The translations under genes and the position numbers were made by a program. Below, piece by piece: positions 7,376 through 17,500 of a stretch of 64,000 nt of DNA. Below the pieces are notes generated by a model. The model was not told the origin of the DNA. It saw only the letters and a list, made by a program, of their open reading frames with translations, and made no database searches. The stretch covers positions 4,754,501 through 4,818,500 of the forward strand of contig NZ_CP036319.1 of the NCBI RefSeq assembly GCF_007752935.1. The letters are read 5' to 3'. This DNA comes from Crateriforma conspicua. GTDB taxonomy: Bacteria; Planctomycetota; Planctomycetia; Pirellulales; Pirellulaceae. Numbering within the stretch: position 1 is the stretch's first letter; each line of letters begins with the position of its first letter.

Positions 7376-8812
7376 ATGCCTACCTATCAATTCGAAGCGA
7401 TGGACGCGACCGGACAAGAGATCCGGGACGAAATCGATGCGGCCAACGAAGAAGAAGCCCAGACCACCATCCGTCAGATGGGCTACTTCGTCACCAAGAT
7501 CGCCGTCAAAAAACAGACGGCGACCACGGCAAAGGGCGCGAAGAAAAAACGCCCCTTCGCCATCGGTGGCGGCGGCACCAAACACATCTGTGCGTTCACG
7601 CGTCAGTTGTCGATCCTTCAAGATGCCGGTCTGCCGATCTTGCGCAGCCTGAAAATCCTGGAAGGCAACTCCAAACCGGGCAAGCTGAAGAACGCCTTGA
7701 TGGACGTCTGTGACGAAATCGAAGGCGGGGCGACGCTCAGCGAAGCGATGTCCAAATGCCCCAAGGTGTTTTCGCGTCTGTACGTCAACATGATCAAAGC
7801 CGGTGAGGCCGGTGGTGCACTGGAGTTGATCCTTCAGCGTCTGGCCGACTTCCTGGAACGCGCCGAATCACTGAAGCGGAAAGTCAAAGGGGCGTTGATC
7901 TATCCGGTCATCGTCGTCTTGGTCGCGATCGCGATTCTGTCGTTCATCATGGTCTTCATCGTTCCGACGTTCGAAGAGATGTTCGAGGAATTCGGTTTGT
8001 CGTTGCCCACGCCGACGATCCTGTTGATCGCGATGAGCAATTACATCAAGGACTATTGGTTCCTGCTGTTCGCGCTTCCGATCTGCTTGATGATCGTGCT
8101 GAAGCTGTTGCGAAAATTCCGACACGGTCGCATGGGATTTGACATGTTCATCATTCGAGTCCCGATTTTCGGTGCTCTGATTGAAAAGAACATCATGGCC
8201 CGAACCACGCGAACCTTGGGCACCCTGGTCAGCAGCGGTGTGCCGATTTTGGAAGCGATCAACATCACCCGAGAAACCGCCGGCAACGCGATGTTCGAAC
8301 GCCTGTTTTCACAGGTCAACGATTCGATTCGCGAAGGGGAAGTGATCAGCAAACCGCTGAAGGAATTCAGCGTGCTGGGCTTTCACCCGATGACGCTGGT
8401 CTTTTGGATCATCTTCGGTGCTTTCCCCGGCGTGTTCCTGTTGTCGATCGCGGTGACCGCCAAAGGCACCAAGCTGGACGACGGCACGATGGTCCAATCG
8501 TTGTTCAGCTGGGGCGGCCAATTGTTTGTCGGCGGCGCGGCGTTGGCCGGGCTGTTTTACCTGACGAAAATCAAAAGCCGCGTGGTCGATGACTTGGTCG
8601 TCAACATGGTCGACGTCGGCGAAGAAACCGGCGAACTGGACACGATGCTTTACAAGGTCGCCGACACGTACGACGAAGAAGTCCGCGTCATGACCGACGG
8701 TCTGACCGCCCTGATGGAACCGTTGATGATCGTGTTCCTGGGGCTGGCCGTTGGTTTCATCGTCATCAGTCTGTTCATGCCCTTGGTCGAATTGATCAGT
8801 GGTTTGACTTGA
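7376..8812 (+). CDS. GspF/PilC inner-membrane platform protein with extra membrane hairpin
   Basis: A 478-residue platform protein that couples the cytoplasmic ATPase to pseudopilin assembly. Two T2SSF repeats are visible: the first around residues 75-200 (FTRQLSILQDAGLPILRSL, first membrane helix after RKVKGALIYP) and the second from about 265 (TRTLGTLVSSGVPILEAI) to the end. The second repeat is interrupted. After residue 339 (FHPM) about 68 residues with two extra hydrophobic segments precede VVNMVDVGEETG at 408. This is why the protein exceeds the usual length of roughly 400 residues. The reading frame is intact across the insertion. An acidic, repeat-free N-terminal segment resembles ordinary PilC. 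It is placed after the ATPases and before the pseudopilins. Confidence 0.92.
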   Translation: MPTYQFEAMDATGQEIRDEIDAANEEEAQTTIRQMGYFVTKIAVKKQTATTAKGAKKKRPFAIGGGGTKHICAFTRQLSILQDAGLPILRSLKILEGNSKPGKLKNALMDVCDEIEGGATLSEAMSKCPKVFSRLYVNMIKAGEAGGALELILQRLADFLERAESLKRKVKGALIYPVIVVLVAIAILSFIMVFIVPTFEEMFEEFGLSLPTPTILLIAMSNYIKDYWFLLFALPICLMIVLKLLRKFRHGRMGFDMFIIRVPIFGALIEKNIMARTTRTLGTLVSSGVPILEAINITRETAGNAMFERLFSQVNDSIREGEVISKPLKEFSVLGFHPMTLVFWIIFGAFPGVFLLSIAVTAKGTKLDDGTMVQSLFSWGGQLFVGGAALAGLFYLTKIKSRVVDDLVVNMVDVGEETGELDTMLYKVADTYDEEVRVMTDGLTALMEPLMIVFLGLAVGFIVISLFMPLVELISGLT

Positions 8813-8901
8813 TCCTTTTCCATCCAACCAACGCCGAAGACGGCGAAGCTTTTCACGACTCTTACACGACTCACGGACACGAGCCGACACGGGTAGCCTT
8901 C

Positions 8902-10098
8902 ATGTCAAACACGCAAGTTCATCACGACGCCTCTTCGCCGGATCGTCACATCGATCCAGCGGCCCGCCAATCACTGGCGGCTCGGCACGGGTTCACCCTG
9001 GTGGAAATCCTGGTCGTGATCGTGATCATCGGCATCTTGGCCGGGATCGCGATTCCTGCGGTCACCAATGTGATCGCCACCGGTCGCGAAGCGGCTTTGA
9101 AAGTCGAAATCACGCAATTGGCCGACTCGGTGGAGCAGTACAACTTGAAGTACGGCGATTACCCGCCGGACATGAGCAGCTGGACGATCGCCCAGCGTCA
9201 CCTGAAAAAGGCGTTCCCGCGAATGTCGCAGCGCGACCTGACGCTGCTTTACAACATGTGCCACGACGGCAACGGCCGCTTCAACCCCGCCGCGGTTGAT
9301 CGCAGTGAAGCGTTGGTGTTGTTCTTGGGCGGGTTCAGTGACGACGCAGCCTATCCGTTGACCGGAGCCGGCGGACCGTTCGAATGTCGCTTGGCAAAAA
9401 ACAACGCGGCCTACACGACGACCACGAACGTTGCCGATTTCCAATACAACGTTTCGCGCAATGATGCTCTGTTCGAATTCGACGTCGCACGTTTGACCGT
9501 CAACGCGGCCGCGGCCGAAACCGGCGGTCAGGTCAATTCGACCGACGACGGCGATTTGATTCCCGCCTACCAGATGGATGGTCGCGCCGCGCCGTTTGTC
9601 TACTTCGAATCGCGAACCTATGGCGGCATCCCTGACGCGGTGTCGACGTTGGTCGCCGGTGCCAATCCCTACAACGGTTATTACAACCCCGATTTTGGTG
9701 GCGTCCGTCCGTACAAGACCAACGTGCCCGTTTCGCCGACCGGCAGCGGATGGGGCACCGAACCGGATGCCTCGCTGAAAAGCTGGAAGTTCGCAAACGA
9801 CAAGTCATTCCAGATCATCGCGGCGGGCACCGACGACACGTTCGGCACGCTGATCCGCATGCCGATGACGGCGGCACAAAACACGGTGGCCGCCAGCGAC
9901 TTGCCCGCATACTTCATCGAAAAGACGGGCAAGGCGATGACGATCAACAGCAACGCGACGTCGCCACAACAAACTCTGATCACCGGAATGGATGGATTCC
10001 AAGAAGACGGCGCCGTCAATGGTTCCGAAGGCAACGCCCATTTGGACAACATTACCAACTTCAGCTCTCGAACATTGGAAAGCGATTTGGAAACCTGA
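8902..10098 (+). CDS. Large GspG-like pseudopilin
   Basis: A 398-residue protein with a class III signal peptide: a charged leader of about 30 residues ends in RHG, then FTLVEILVVIVIIG, with Glu at position +5 of the mature form. It should be cut and methylated by a prepilin peptidase (not encoded here) and inserted in the inner membrane before assembly. After the long N-terminal helix comes KYGDYPPDM, a pattern common in GspG major pseudopilins. Typical GspG is near 145 residues, so the C-terminal domain is greatly enlarged. The frame runs back to 8809, but ATG 8902 gives a normal leader. It starts about 90 bases after gspF and is followed closely by more pseudopilins. Role as the major subunit is inferred from gene order. 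Confidence 0.85.
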   Translation: MSNTQVHHDASSPDRHIDPAARQSLAARHGFTLVEILVVIVIIGILAGIAIPAVTNVIATGREAALKVEITQLADSVEQYNLKYGDYPPDMSSWTIAQRHLKKAFPRMSQRDLTLLYNMCHDGNGRFNPAAVDRSEALVLFLGGFSDDAAYPLTGAGGPFECRLAKNNAAYTTTTNVADFQYNVSRNDALFEFDVARLTVNAAAAETGGQVNSTDDGDLIPAYQMDGRAAPFVYFESRTYGGIPDAVSTLVAGANPYNGYYNPDFGGVRPYKTNVPVSPTGSGWGTEPDASLKSWKFANDKSFQIIAAGTDDTFGTLIRMPMTAAQNTVAASDLPAYFIEKTGKAMTINSNATSPQQTLITGMDGFQEDGAVNGSEGNAHLDNITNFSSRTLESDLET

Positions 10099-10170
10099 TC
10101 GGCCCGCGGCGCGGTGCCAACGCCGTTGGCGCGCCCGACCCAACCGATCCCTCTTTTCTTGTCGACTGTC

Positions 10171-11526
10171 ATGCTTGTCTTGTTCAAACCACGACCGATC
10201 CGCCTGCCCAGCCGGCGGCAACGATCACGATCGGCTTTCACGCTGGTGGAAATCATGGTCGTGCTGGTCGTCGGCGGCCTGCTGTTGGGCATGGGTGCCT
10301 CGATGATGGCCACCGCACGTCGGTCATCGCGAATCGCTCGGACCCAAGCCGTCATCAGCGTCGTGGATGGCGTCATCCGTCAACGACTGGATGAATTGAA
10401 TTCGCTGCCGTTGCCGCTGGAACACAACATTGCTCGGACCACGCAGCGGATCCCATCGATCCCGGCCGATGAAGCCGAGCGGGTTCGTCTGCAGATGCGG
10501 CGTGACGCGATTCGCATGTACCTGCCGGATCGATACAGCGACCTGATTCGCATCACTGACAATCGGGTGACCAACGCCACCAACGATCCGTTCTTTGTCT
10601 TCAGCCCTGATCTGACATCCGACCGCAACAAGGATAGCCAGCCAGACGAATGGATCAGCGGTGTCTGGACCGACCCGGTCACCATTGCGGGCCCCGTCCG
10701 AGTGTCCGATCGACAACCCGACGGCACCTTCATCCCAAGCGTTACGGTTGCACGTTACAGCTGGTGGAACGACACCGACAACGATTTTCGGACGGAGAAC
10801 CACAACGTTCCCGGTCAGTTGTCGGCTTACCGCGCACGAATCCCACGGATCGTTCCGAACAACCAACTCGGGTTCACGACATCATGGAGCCCCGCCAACA
10901 GCCCGGCCGAGTGTTTGTACTTGATCATGTCGACGACGTTCATCAGTGGCACGTCGGCAATCGAGATGCTGCCACGCGGCCACGTCGAAGACACCGACGG
11001 CGACGGCGTGCCGGAAATCGTCGACGCTTGGGGCGTCCCCCTGGGGTTCATCCGCTGGCCGGTCGGCTATGTCGAACCGGGCAATCCCGCACCGCCGACA
11101 GTGCTGGCCAACGTGGAACCGGAGGAGTACGACGTGTTCCGTGCCGACTTTGCGTATGCGGAAGGTTCGAGCATTCCTGGTCCACCGAACTTGCCGCTGC
11201 CACGATCGCTTCAACCGCTGGTCGTCTCGGCGGGTCCGGACGGCGTGTTTGATCTGCGGTTCTACCAAACTCGCAGCGATAATAAGAATTTCGATGTGAT
11301 TTATCCGTTGGAAACCTGGCCCAACACCCAAGCGTGGGTGGGCAACCAAACGGCCGGTCGACCGCAAAACTTCTTCTACGTTGACCCGTTCCTGCGACAG
11401 TCGCTGGCCCAAAACAACGGCGCGGCGGGTGCGATCGGCGGCGTCTTTGACACCGACGGTGACGGATCCTTCGAAGGTCTGTCCGACAACATCACCAACC
11501 ACGGTCTGACGGGAGACGCCCAATGA
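10171..11526 (+). CDS. Oversized prepilin-type protein between G- and H-like genes
   Basis: A 451-residue protein with a prepilin signal: a basic leader ending RSRSA, then FTLVEIMVVLVVGG with Glu at +5. The residue before the cleavage point is Ala instead of Gly, which some prepilin peptidases accept. The body is large, mostly polar and beta-rich in appearance, with an acidic stretch DTDGDGVPEI and a closing DTDGDGSFEGL. Both look like EF-hand/dockerin-type calcium loops. Start at ATG 10171 gives a 27-residue leader; a GTG at 10114 is also in frame. Its stop overlaps the next start by four bases. It is a minor pseudopilin by context; no precise Gsp letter is justified. Confidence 0.75.
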   Translation: MLVLFKPRPIRLPSRRQRSRSAFTLVEIMVVLVVGGLLLGMGASMMATARRSSRIARTQAVISVVDGVIRQRLDELNSLPLPLEHNIARTTQRIPSIPADEAERVRLQMRRDAIRMYLPDRYSDLIRITDNRVTNATNDPFFVFSPDLTSDRNKDSQPDEWISGVWTDPVTIAGPVRVSDRQPDGTFIPSVTVARYSWWNDTDNDFRTENHNVPGQLSAYRARIPRIVPNNQLGFTTSWSPANSPAECLYLIMSTTFISGTSAIEMLPRGHVEDTDGDGVPEIVDAWGVPLGFIRWPVGYVEPGNPAPPTVLANVEPEEYDVFRADFAYAEGSSIPGPPNLPLPRSLQPLVVSAGPDGVFDLRFYQTRSDNKNFDVIYPLETWPNTQAWVGNQTAGRPQNFFYVDPFLRQSLAQNNGAAGAIGGVFDTDGDGSFEGLSDNITNHGLTGDAQ

Positions 11527-12911
11527 GTATCCACGCGTCACGACCGAAGCATCGACGTGCCTTCACGTTGGTCGAAATCATGGTCGTCATGGTCTTGTTG
11601 ATGCTGTTGGCCGGCATCGGTTTGCCCGCCATCAAGCAAACGCTGAAAGACCAAAAAGAATCACAAACCTCACGGCAAGTCGTCGCCTATCTGACGACCG
11701 CACGGGATCGTGCGATCGCCACCGGACGTCCGGTCGGCGTGGTGATCGAACGAGCGGGCACGACCGATCCCTTCGCCCGGTCATACAGCACGCGTCTTCG
11801 CATGACCAACGGGGTGCCGTCCTACGGCGGCGAATCACCCGACACCCAGTGCGTGATCATTCATGATTTTTTTGCTTTCAACAATGCACAGGCCGCCAAC
11901 AGCAATAACTCCGATCGTGTCGGTCAATTCAACGCTTGCCTTTTTCGCCAGGAAGAGAACCCGTTGCTACGGCTCAGCGCGCAAGTGCTGAACGATGGCG
12001 ACTTGACCAATGACGGCGCGGCACCGATCAAAGCCGGTGACCTGATCAGTTTCGAAGGCAGCCGCCCGGTTCGCATCATGGCGATCGGTTTCAGCGACGC
12101 CAACGATCTGGATTTGGCCAGCTATGGGGCGATCACGCCGCCATGGAATCGAAACAACTTGAACTATCCCAAGTGGAACGCGTTGCCGTTGCCGGCTTTG
12201 CCTACCGACGACCAGCCGTACATCAAGATCCGATTTGATTCGCGAAGCTTTGTTGAAATCGGTGGTGGCGCATTCCCGACCTTTGAGTTGCCGACCGGTG
12301 CCGTCAACGCGACGGCCGACAACACTTGGCGGGCCTCGCGTTTTCAAATCTTCCGCCAACCATCGCCGTCGCAAACTTCGCCGATGAACTTGATGAAGGG
12401 CATGGCGATCGACTTGAATTTTTCGGGCACAGCGACGTATTCCGGTGGGCTGCCCGCGGGTATCGAGTTTTCGCCTTACTTCATCGACGCCACCGCGGGC
12501 AACGTGGCGCTGAATTCGACCGACCCGAACAACCCGATCAGTTTCCTGAACATCGCGATCGTTTTCGCCCCCGACGGCAGCGTCCAGTCGGTCGGGTCCG
12601 CCATGCCCGGTGCGGCCTCTTATACCTTCAACGAACGACGTCCGACCGGCCAGATCTTTTTCTTACTTGGCAAGACTGACGGCATCCGCCCGGACGCTCC
12701 GTTTTCCACCGAAGACCGCGCGGTGTCCAACATTCTGGATGGCGATAGCGTTTGGATCGTGATCAACCCCAGCAACGGCAATGTTGCGGTATCCCCGATC
12801 GCGTCAACGCGACCGGTCGATCCGAATCTGACCATCGAACAAAACATGGCCAACGCGGCCTTGGTGGCCCGAACGTACGCCTTCAACTCCGACACGTTGG
12901 AGGACCTGTAA
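11523..12911 (+). CDS. Oversized GspH-like pseudopilin
   Basis: A 462-residue prepilin-type protein. The short basic leader ends RRA before FTLVEIMVVMVLLMLLAGIG, again Ala before the cleavage point and Glu at +5. Right after the hydrophobic helix comes SRQVVAYLTTARDRAI, the arrangement typical of GspH/FimT proteins (an S..L...R..A.. pattern). GspH proteins are usually under 200 residues; this one carries about 300 extra residues of polar sequence. It starts at ATGA overlapping the previous stop and its TAA overlaps the next ATG, so translation of this stretch is probably coupled. Confidence 0.8.
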   Translation: MSIHASRPKHRRAFTLVEIMVVMVLLMLLAGIGLPAIKQTLKDQKESQTSRQVVAYLTTARDRAIATGRPVGVVIERAGTTDPFARSYSTRLRMTNGVPSYGGESPDTQCVIIHDFFAFNNAQAANSNNSDRVGQFNACLFRQEENPLLRLSAQVLNDGDLTNDGAAPIKAGDLISFEGSRPVRIMAIGFSDANDLDLASYGAITPPWNRNNLNYPKWNALPLPALPTDDQPYIKIRFDSRSFVEIGGGAFPTFELPTGAVNATADNTWRASRFQIFRQPSPSQTSPMNLMKGMAIDLNFSGTATYSGGLPAGIEFSPYFIDATAGNVALNSTDPNNPISFLNIAIVFAPDGSVQSVGSAMPGAASYTFNERRPTGQIFFLLGKTDGIRPDAPFSTEDRAVSNILDGDSVWIVINPSNGNVAVSPIASTRPVDPNLTIEQNMANAALVARTYAFNSDTLEDL

Positions 12912-14365
12912 TGAGTGATTTCATTCTTTCCCGCAAACACGCCGGTGGGTGTGGCCGTCACGGTGTGACCCTGGTCGAAGTCGCCTTCGCCATGGGCATC
13001 ATCTTGATCGGGTTGGTCGGGTTGGTATCCATCCTGCCGATCGCCGGCCGGCAAGCCAAAGATGCGGTCAGCCTGAACAATGCGACTTCGCTGGCGAACG
13101 CCGCGTTGGCCGAATTCCAAGCACGCAACTACGGCCAACCGGGACGCTGGGTTTTTAAACCGGATATCGGCAAAGCTGCCGCAAATGCAAATTCAGTCAT
13201 GAACATTGGGACTGGCGCACGTACCGGGTTCAATGAGCGAAGCATCACGTTTTTGAATTCAGTGATGCACCCAGATTACCAGTGGCGGCCACGAAGAGGC
13301 CAAGATCCGACGCTTTGGGTGGGACTGGGTGACGTCAGCCTTAGCACCAACGCTGTTTGCATTGATCCACTGTTTGTCGCCGACCCATCAGGCTATTTGC
13401 CTGCGACGTCGAATTCATCGGATGGCAAGTATGTTCAGTACAACCGAACGGGGACCAACGGCCACCGTCGTGTTCGATTCCCGTATTACAAAGCCAACTA
13501 CAACCCTTTGGCCAACCCATCGCTGCCCGTCACGGCATCCAATCAGTGGCCCGCAATGCCACGACTTACACGGGTGACGATCAATCGAGGTAATTCCCCG
13601 GCGGGCCAATTTATCAGCGGTCGCGAAGCCGACCTTTTATCGGAAACGCCGGATGACCTGAACATCATCAAACCTAAAGATCAAACACTGTCTCCGGTAA
13701 TTCCCGGGCACCCCGTTACTGGCACCGGCATGAATTACGGGAAAGTACAAACCGATGGAACGTACAGCTGGATTGCGACCGTCAACGAACTGACTGGCGG
13801 TCAGTCGTCATCGGTATCCATCGCTGTGATTGAGAATCGCGACCGCACATTTTTCACCTATCCGAACGGCGGACCGGAAGGAACGCTGAATGGTGTCTAC
13901 GCCGAGGATCCGCAAGCCAACGCGACGGAAGAGCGGGTCGCCTATGTCAGTTACGCGGGTGGCTTCACCGGCGGAGCAGGCGGAACCGTTGAAATCGTGA
14001 TGTCGGCATACGTCGACCCCACAATCATCCCGGGGCAGTGGGTCATGCTCTCGCGTGATGCGTTGCCCGGCCTACCCGGTGGTGAAGTCCATCGCTGGTA
14101 TCGCGTCACCGGTGTTGTCGGTCAAACGGCAAGCGGTGACCCGGATCGGATCATCGTCAACGACCCGGTTCACGGAACACCGTTCGACGTCTGGCATCTG
14201 CGCCTGATGCTGGACGGACCGGATTGGGAATTCGGCTTCCAAACTCCCGGTCCTGCCGATTCCGGAACTCGCGCGAACGGGACTCCACTGATTGACGACA
14301 ACACGGTGATGACTTTGGTACGCGGAGTCGTTTCCGTCACCGAACGAACCATCCGCCGCCCCTAA
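12911..14365 (+). CDS. Oversized GspI/PilV-like pseudopilin
   Basis: A 484-residue prepilin-type protein. Leader ends GRHG before VTLVEVAFAMGIILIGLVGLVSIL, matching the GspI/PilV N-terminus, including Glu at +5. The following NNATSLANAALAEF also fits GspI. Start at ATG 12911 shares an A with the previous stop (TAATG); the open frame runs back to 12752 but only as overlap with the previous gene. GspI is normally about 120-130 residues. The middle of the gene (about 13180-14060) uses more A/T-ending codons by eye than its start and end. It is a minor pseudopilin by order. Confidence 0.8.
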   Translation: MSDFILSRKHAGGCGRHGVTLVEVAFAMGIILIGLVGLVSILPIAGRQAKDAVSLNNATSLANAALAEFQARNYGQPGRWVFKPDIGKAAANANSVMNIGTGARTGFNERSITFLNSVMHPDYQWRPRRGQDPTLWVGLGDVSLSTNAVCIDPLFVADPSGYLPATSNSSDGKYVQYNRTGTNGHRRVRFPYYKANYNPLANPSLPVTASNQWPAMPRLTRVTINRGNSPAGQFISGREADLLSETPDDLNIIKPKDQTLSPVIPGHPVTGTGMNYGKVQTDGTYSWIATVNELTGGQSSSVSIAVIENRDRTFFTYPNGGPEGTLNGVYAEDPQANATEERVAYVSYAGGFTGGAGGTVEIVMSAYVDPTIIPGQWVMLSRDALPGLPGGEVHRWYRVTGVVGQTASGDPDRIIVNDPVHGTPFDVWHLRLMLDGPDWEFGFQTPGPADSGTRANGTPLIDDNTVMTLVRGVVSVTERTIRRP

Positions 14366-14524
14366 AAACCATCGGATCGAAACGCAGGACACCGCGGATC
14401 GATCCAGCTTTTCAAACTTTGATCTGTCGCGCGCCGCACGGAACAAGCGAACGTGACCGAACGCTGACGTTGCACACCGGCAACGACCGGCGAACGATCC
14501 CCCTCGGATCCCTCGGTGAACATC

Positions 14525-17500
14525 ATGAACGGACCCACTTTGAAACGACAAACACGAAACATGACGCGATCGTTCCAATCGCGACCGGTTCGCCCCTGCG
14601 GTGACGACCGGCGGTCAGGAATCATCCTGTTGGTCGTGCTCAGCATGCTGGCCTTTCTGGGCATTCTGGTGGTGACCTATGTGACCTACACCAGCAGTTC
14701 ACGACAGTCGGCCTTTGGGATCGCGTCGCGCGAGATGCGCAAGACCGAACCGTCCGAAGACTTCAAGGATGCCGTCGCCACGTTGATCCGCGGAACGTCC
14801 GATCCGCTGCATCCGATGTACGGGGAAGACTTGCTGTCGGACTTGTACGGAATCACCGATGCGGTCCAGACCGCAGTGCGTGAAATCGATCAAACCGGTC
14901 CGTTCAACGAGTCCAGTGTCGCGGCGGATCGTCCGATGCACGTCGGCGGCGGCTTTGTCCGCATTCCGTTGTCGTTCTTCCAGCATGACGAAAACGGCAT
15001 TCGGCTAGGCTTGGACCTGACGACCACCAACCCGAACGACCGCTTACAGACTCCCTTGTTTGGATTCTATCCAGACGACCACGCGAACAATCCGAACGAA
15101 CGGATCAATCCTCGCGATAGCGTCTTTGGTGTGGACGACTTTTTTTCCGGCCGAGTATTGACGCTCGCATCGGGCCCCCTGGCGGGGAATTCGTTTCGCA
15201 TCGTTCGGTCCATTGGTTGGCGTCCCGACGCGGCCAACGATCGTTCGACGCGGTTGAGCGTTTACATCGCATTGGACCCGGACTTGCAGGTTGCACTGTC
15301 CGACGGCACCGAATTGACCGTGGGTGATCTGTTCAATTTCCCGAACGCGGCGAATCCCGACCCCTACGCGGTTTCGGCATTGTTCTACGCCAGCACCACG
15401 CCAGGCTGGATGTCGACGCGACAATATGCCAACGCGGGTGCGGCTGGGGAAACCGGATTCCGGCTGATCATCAACGGCCAGCCTATGAATGGTGGCGGCG
15501 TTGGATTCGACGGCAACAACGTCGATCAAGACACGACGGTCAGCTACGCAGACCCTGCGGCGACGTATCCGATCTCATTTCAACCGCGTGCTGTCGACTC
15601 GATCCGAAATCGTTTCGATCCAAACATTCCATTGCGTGGGCCATTGGAGGTGAAGTCTTCGGATCAAGAATTCTTGGACCAAGCGACCAACAATTATCGC
15701 ATGGTTCAAGGCATCGACGGCGACTATGACGAATCCTACGACGCTGCTGATTTCCAAAACTGGTTCCTGTCACACACTTATGTCGACGGCAACGGACAAC
15801 GTCGGATCATTCCGTCGTTTCACCGACCGGCGCTGATCAATTACATCGTCAATCAATACGATCTTTCCAGCGCCAGCGCAACCGAATTACGAACAATTGT
15901 TGAAGCCATCCGCCGGGCCACGTTCCGTCCGCTGTCGTTTGCACAGGGTCAGTTCTCCGACGCCAACAACAACCTTTTGCCCAACGCGATCAACCCACAG
16001 TTCAACGGCGGCAACACCGATCCAGCGTTTTCAACGCCCTTGTTGGTTGACAGAGATGCTGGCTCGACCGGGTCCATTCCCCAAATGATTGGCTTGGACC
16101 AGCTGGTCAACGCCCTGGTCAACGGACCGTGGGATGTCGACAACGATGGTGACGGTGTTCCCGATAGCATTTGGGTGGACTTCGGATTGCCGACCAAGAC
16201 GGCCCCCGATGGTCGGCTGATCAAACCGTTGGTCGCCCCGCTGATCGAAGACCTTTCGGCACGCTTGAATGTCAATGCTCACGGGACGATTGATTCGCCA
16301 GTGGATCTCAGTTCATCGGAGAACGAACCGTGGTTCGATCCCACCCCGCGGACCAGCAACAATGTGAATCGAGAGATCTATCGGGGCATTGGATTCGGGC
16401 CGGCCGAAATCGTTTTGCCCTATGGCAACGTGGTTCACACCGACGCACAAGTGCTTGCCGGTGGGACACAGTATTCGAACCTGTTGGCCGGCCGTTATCA
16501 AAATCGTCTGGGGATCGCTCCGGCATGGCCGTACGCGTACCCGGGATTGCAGGGCAATGACCTGCTGGACTCGCTGATCAATCGGCCGCGTGTCGGTTCA
16601 CGTTGGCTGGGGGCAGGCACCGGTTTGTCGGCCGATCCGTTCGGACGCGGTGGTTACGGACTTAGCCGCAGCGGCCGCCTGTTCGTCGCCGGTTCGGGAA
16701 CGATTGTTCGCAACTATGACGCCGGTCCGCCGGTCCGAACGCAGATCGACGAAAACATCGACGATCCCTACGAAATGGATCCCCGCGGCGTTCTGTCGGG
16801 CGACAACGCCTATCGGACCAAAGACATGGTGGGTTTGGCCGATCAGTCACTGTTCAGCCGAATGGAGCAAGTTTCGCGTTTGACGGGATTGCCCGCATCG
16901 GCGGCCCGCACTTTGACGACCGTCAGCACTTCCTTGGATGTTCCCGCCGCATTGCCGCCGGAGGGCTCGCGGTCACAGGGTGCGCCGCTGGCACTGATGG
17001 AAATGCTGCTGCAGCGATTGAACAGCGACGGCCGGATCAGCAGCGAAACCGATCTGCAGAACGAACAGGCGTACTTGGATGCGATCTTGCCGCGTGAACT
17101 GAAACTCGGCCAGAAACTGGACCTGAACCGCCCGTTCGGTAACGGCGTTGACGACGCCTTTGGACAGTTGGCCGCCGATACGGTCGAAAACGGACGTGGC
17201 TCGCGTTCCGGCGTGGACGATAACGCCAACGGCAGCACCGATGAGGCTAGCGAAGGCAACGGCGTAATCGATGAACCGCTGGAGGTCTATTACGAAATGC
17301 GGGCGTATCCGAACGCTGGCAACGCCAACAACACCGCCACTTATCTTTCCAACGTCCGCCCCAGTGGGACCAACGGAATCGATGGTCCGACTTACAACGT
17401 CACGTTGGAAACCCCGCGAACGTTGTTGGCCCGGAACATCTATGTGTTGATGATGGCGATCACCGGTGACGGATACGATTTTCCGGTTGCCGATCAGGGC

